Shown here in pieces: positions 5,534 to 7,447 of a stretch of 7,447 bases of DNA (position 1 is its first letter; every line of letters begins with the position of its first letter). Both the position numbers and the translations under genes were made by a program. Origin of the DNA: an uncultured Bacteroidota bacterium (GTDB lineage: Bacteria > Bacteroidota > Bacteroidia > Flavobacteriales > BACL11). The DNA lies in NCBI GenBank assembly GCA_902514225.1, contig CABXPN010000047.1, forward strand, positions 1 through 7,447, read 5' to 3'. A model generated the notes under the pieces. It ran no database searches, was not told where the DNA came from, and saw nothing but the letters and a program-made list of their open reading frames with translations.

Positions 5534-7273
5534 TTACTCCACTTTCAACTTTTTCTCCACACTTCCATCATCATAAATATAGAATAATGTTGTGTTATCT
5601 ATAACTTTTTCAGGGTTTACATATCTACCTAGTACATCTGTTATTCTAATTAGTTTTCTTTCTGATAAATCAGCATCTGAAATCCTTATCTGGCTAGGCT
5701 GAGTCCATAAAACAGGTCCGTCCCATTGCGGAGATCTGTAAGGACCACCAGCAGCATTACACCATGTTCTCCACATTACTCTGTAATCTGTTCCTGGATT
5801 TAATCCATTCTTAGTTTTACAAAGCTCAGGAGACATAACTCCGAATCCTCCAATATTAGAGAATGAAGTTCCTGCAGAGTCAATTCTGTATTTCAACCTA
5901 ACAAAAGCCCAAGGTGATACCGGAGCATCCCAACAGAAGTCAGTTTGAGAACTTGAATTAGGTGTTGCAGTCATGTTAGTAGCATTTAAACAAGGATCTG
6001 CTGTTGTGAATGTACCGTTTGCATGCCAGTTAACAACAGTTCCATCTTGGTACCAAATCTTGAAGTCATACTCATACTGAGTAGAAGCTGTCAAGTTAAG
6101 TACTAATTTAGAAGTATTTAAACATGGAGCATTGTTTCCAACTGGAGCACCCATAGTTTTGTTAGAGTAACTAGAACTTCCTACCTCACGGTAACGAATT
6201 CTAATTTGATCTACAGCACAAGTAACACTATTCATATCATCCCAGTTAAATACTAATCTGTCATGAATAACATCTGTTAAATTAACACCCGTTATTGCAC
6301 CACAAATAGCAGGATAAGTACATGAACCGTCATCAACTGTAGCAGTAGAATCATAATTCAATGCAGTGCTATCTGTACATCCAAAAACAGGAGGATGATG
6401 TGCAATAATAACTCCTTTCATTCCAGAAGAAACATGTGGTTGACACACATAATAAAAGTGATGACAATCATCTGGAACAAAATAACCAGTAGATCCATAT
6501 CCAAAATTAAAACCACCATTTGATGTTGTTCCTCCAACTAACCAAGTACTATCACTTACCTCCACAGCATTATGTGTAGATCCTAGAATAAAATTAATAG
6601 TATCCCCAACATCACAAACAATAGTATCCGGAGAGAAACTCATTCCTATTGTTTTTATAGTATAAGAAGTATAATCACAGCTATCATTATCAACTGTAGC
6701 TAAGGGATCATAATTAATAGCTAAAGAATCAGTACATCCATATACAGGAGGTAACCAAGCCGCTATAGCTGTATTCAATAAACCTTCAATAGTTGAGTAA
6801 TTTTGAGTCGTTACACAATAAGCAGCACAAATAGTTGTATATGAACTATCAGGATAAATTATATAATACCCTGGCGTATAATACAACTGATAATTGATAG
6901 CTGTAGGTGATATGTTGTTTGCTATAGGAAATGTAACACTGTAAGTACTAGCAAAATTAGCTACCGCAGTACTATCAGTTGAAGCATTTACCTCCAAACC
7001 TAAAAATCTAGCAACATCTGTTCCGTTAGGCCCATTAGTTTGGTGAGACGCTTCTGTACCGGCTGCATGAGATATACAATGACCACAAGTCACACTTAAA
7101 AGCTCTAAGACAACAACTTTTCCACTATCCAAATAATCATAAACAGTGTGTGAGACACCATTTAAATCAGTTACTGTAAAATTAGGAGCGTATCCTGTTC
7201 CGTTGAGCAATCCAGATTGTGCATTTGAGAAAGTAAATGCAAATACACTTATTAGTAATAATAACTTTTTCAT
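5534..7273 (-). CDS. T9SS-secreted multidomain protein: redoxin, cupredoxin, Fn3-like domains and sorting domain
   Basis: The 579-aa product has a Sec signal peptide (about 1-19, ending SNAQ). Residues about 25-172 form a thioredoxin/AhpC-TSA-like domain: APNFTVTDLNG start, CGHC redox pair at 63-66, and TP at 133-134 as the likely cis-proline. A 21-residue cysteine-bounded module follows at 179-199. Residues about 202-291 form a plastocyanin-like domain with a complete type-1 copper ligand set: H234, then C277-x2-H280-x4-M285. A second module is at 298-318. Two fibronectin-III-like domains follow (about 322-424 and 426-526), with paired cysteines. The C-terminal 49 residues (ITDVLGR, LFYIYDDGSVEKK) act as a type IX sorting domain by comparison with the neighbouring gene. 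The protein is probably exported and anchored or released at the cell surface. Its role is unknown; the domains suggest extracellular redox or copper handling, but such domains can be purely structural in these proteins. Confidence 0.9.
   Translation of the reverse strand: MKKLLLLISVFAFTFSNAQSGLLNGTGYAPNFTVTDLNGVSHTVYDYLDSGKVVVLELLSVTCGHCISHAAGTEASHQTNGPNGTDVARFLGLEVNASTDSTAVANFASTYSVTFPIANNISPTAINYQLYYTPGYYIIYPDSSYTTICAAYCVTTQNYSTIEGLLNTAIAAWLPPVYGCTDSLAINYDPLATVDNDSCDYTSYTIKTIGMSFSPDTIVCDVGDTINFILGSTHNAVEVSDSTWLVGGTTSNGGFNFGYGSTGYFVPDDCHHFYYVCQPHVSSGMKGVIIAHHPPVFGCTDSTALNYDSTATVDDGSCTYPAICGAITGVNLTDVIHDRLVFNWDDMNSVTCAVDQIRIRYREVGSSSYSNKTMGAPVGNNAPCLNTSKLVLNLTASTQYEYDFKIWYQDGTVVNWHANGTFTTADPCLNATNMTATPNSSSQTDFCWDAPVSPWAFVRLKYRIDSAGTSFSNIGGFGVMSPELCKTKNGLNPGTDYRVMWRTWCNAAGGPYRSPQWDGPVLWTQPSQIRISDADLSERKLIRITDVLGRYVNPEKVIDNTTLFYIYDDGSVEKKLKVE
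6320..6382 (-). repeat. 21-residue GC-x-D...DDGSC module, copy 2 in the T9SS protein
   Basis: Residues 298-318 begin GCTDSTALNYD and end DDGSC. This copy follows the cupredoxin domain and precedes the first fibronectin-like domain. With copy 1 it frames the copper domain on both sides, so it probably acts as a linker module. Confidence 0.8.
6677..6739 (-). repeat. 21-residue GC-x-D...DNDSC module, copy 1 in the T9SS protein
   Basis: Residues 179-199 begin GCTDSLAINYD and end DNDSC. This copy sits between the redoxin and cupredoxin domains. It agrees with copy 2 in length and in most positions, and the two also resemble each other at the DNA level, including a shared preceding proline-rich stretch (PPVYG and PPVFG). 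Confidence 0.8.
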
Positions 7274-7296
7274 TTTAATTTATTTTAATTAAGATT

Positions 7297-7447
7297 TTAT
7301 TCTATTTTTATTTTCTTCTCTACACTTCCATCAGAATAGATATAGAAAAGTGTTGTTTTATCAATCACCTTGTCTGGATTTACTTCTCTACCAAGTATAT
7401 CTGTAATCTTAATAAGCTCTCTTTCTTCCAGATGAGGATCAAATATT
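7297..7447 (-). CDS. C-terminal fragment of a second T9SS-sorted protein (runs off the right edge)
   Basis: The last 49 codons of a gene entering from the right edge are visible, ending at TAA 7299-7297. The sequence IFDPHLEERELIKITDILG and what follows aligns without gaps with residues 531-579 of the next gene, 36 of 49 identical. Nothing upstream of the sorting domain is in the window, so the cargo domain is unknown. Only 23 nt separate its stop from the next start and no promoter element is seen there, which suggests one transcription unit or a promoter inside this gene. The shared tail suggests a tandem of secreted proteins sorted by the same machinery. Because this tail lacks the YPNP-type opening of the most familiar T9SS domain, the T9SS label rests on the LGR and FYIYDDG-type core. 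Confidence 0.82.
   Translation of the reverse strand, partial: IFDPHLEERELIKITDILGREVNPDKVIDKTTLFYIYSDGSVEKKIKIE

Noticed and set aside
1..7447. CRISPR array, transposase, tRNA, integrase, toxin-antitoxin pair or defence island
   Set aside because: No spaced direct repeats, terminal inverted repeats, tRNA-like cloverleaf or characteristic protein motifs were seen; the window is coding-dense with core and exported functions.

Overview
The window looks like a piece of the chromosome of an AT-rich Bacteroidota, most likely a marine-type Flavobacteriales. The evidence is a low G+C content, only TAA stop codons, no Shine-Dalgarno sequences before the starts, and several intergenic copies of the Bacteroidota -7 promoter element TAnnTTTG. 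The gene order rpmB / rpmG / DUF4295 / ftsY is typical of this phylum, and two secreted proteins carry type IX secretion (T9SS) C-terminal domains. No mobile element, CRISPR array, tRNA or rRNA was seen.

Layout, all on the minus strand unless stated. Read in the direction of transcription from the right edge: the C-terminal end of a T9SS-sorted protein (7297 to the edge); a 579-aa secreted multidomain protein (5534-7273) with a signal peptide, a thioredoxin-like domain, a plastocyanin-like copper domain, two cysteine-bounded modules, two fibronectin-III-like domains and a sorting domain; and a 43-aa conserved-looking small protein (5400-5531). A plus-strand uridine-phosphorylase-like gene (4532-5392) converges on that small gene. 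It diverges from a tandem universal stress protein gene (3603-4490), which is followed 3 nt later by a stand-alone NMN amidohydrolase, PncC/CinA C-terminal domain (3120-3599).

Next come rpmB (2837-3076), a short lipoprotein (2237-2755), a secreted M1 metallopeptidase (555-2207), rpmG (318-500), a 50-aa DUF4295 protein (159-311) and the first 29 codons of ftsY (1-88).

The housekeeping set rpmB, rpmG, DUF4295 and ftsY is normally contiguous. Here it is split between rpmB and rpmG by the lipoprotein and peptidase genes. Punctuation in the sequence fits this: a strong hairpin with a U-tract follows rpmB, an exact -7 element sits in that hairpin, and another exact -7 element precedes rpmG. The window is therefore ordinary translation and secretion core interleaved with envelope and exported functions. 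The parts most worth a second look are the small 43-aa gene, the redox/copper T9SS protein, the 21-residue module shared by the T9SS protein and the lipoprotein, and the leader hairpins. I did not find a clear new defence or mobile system.
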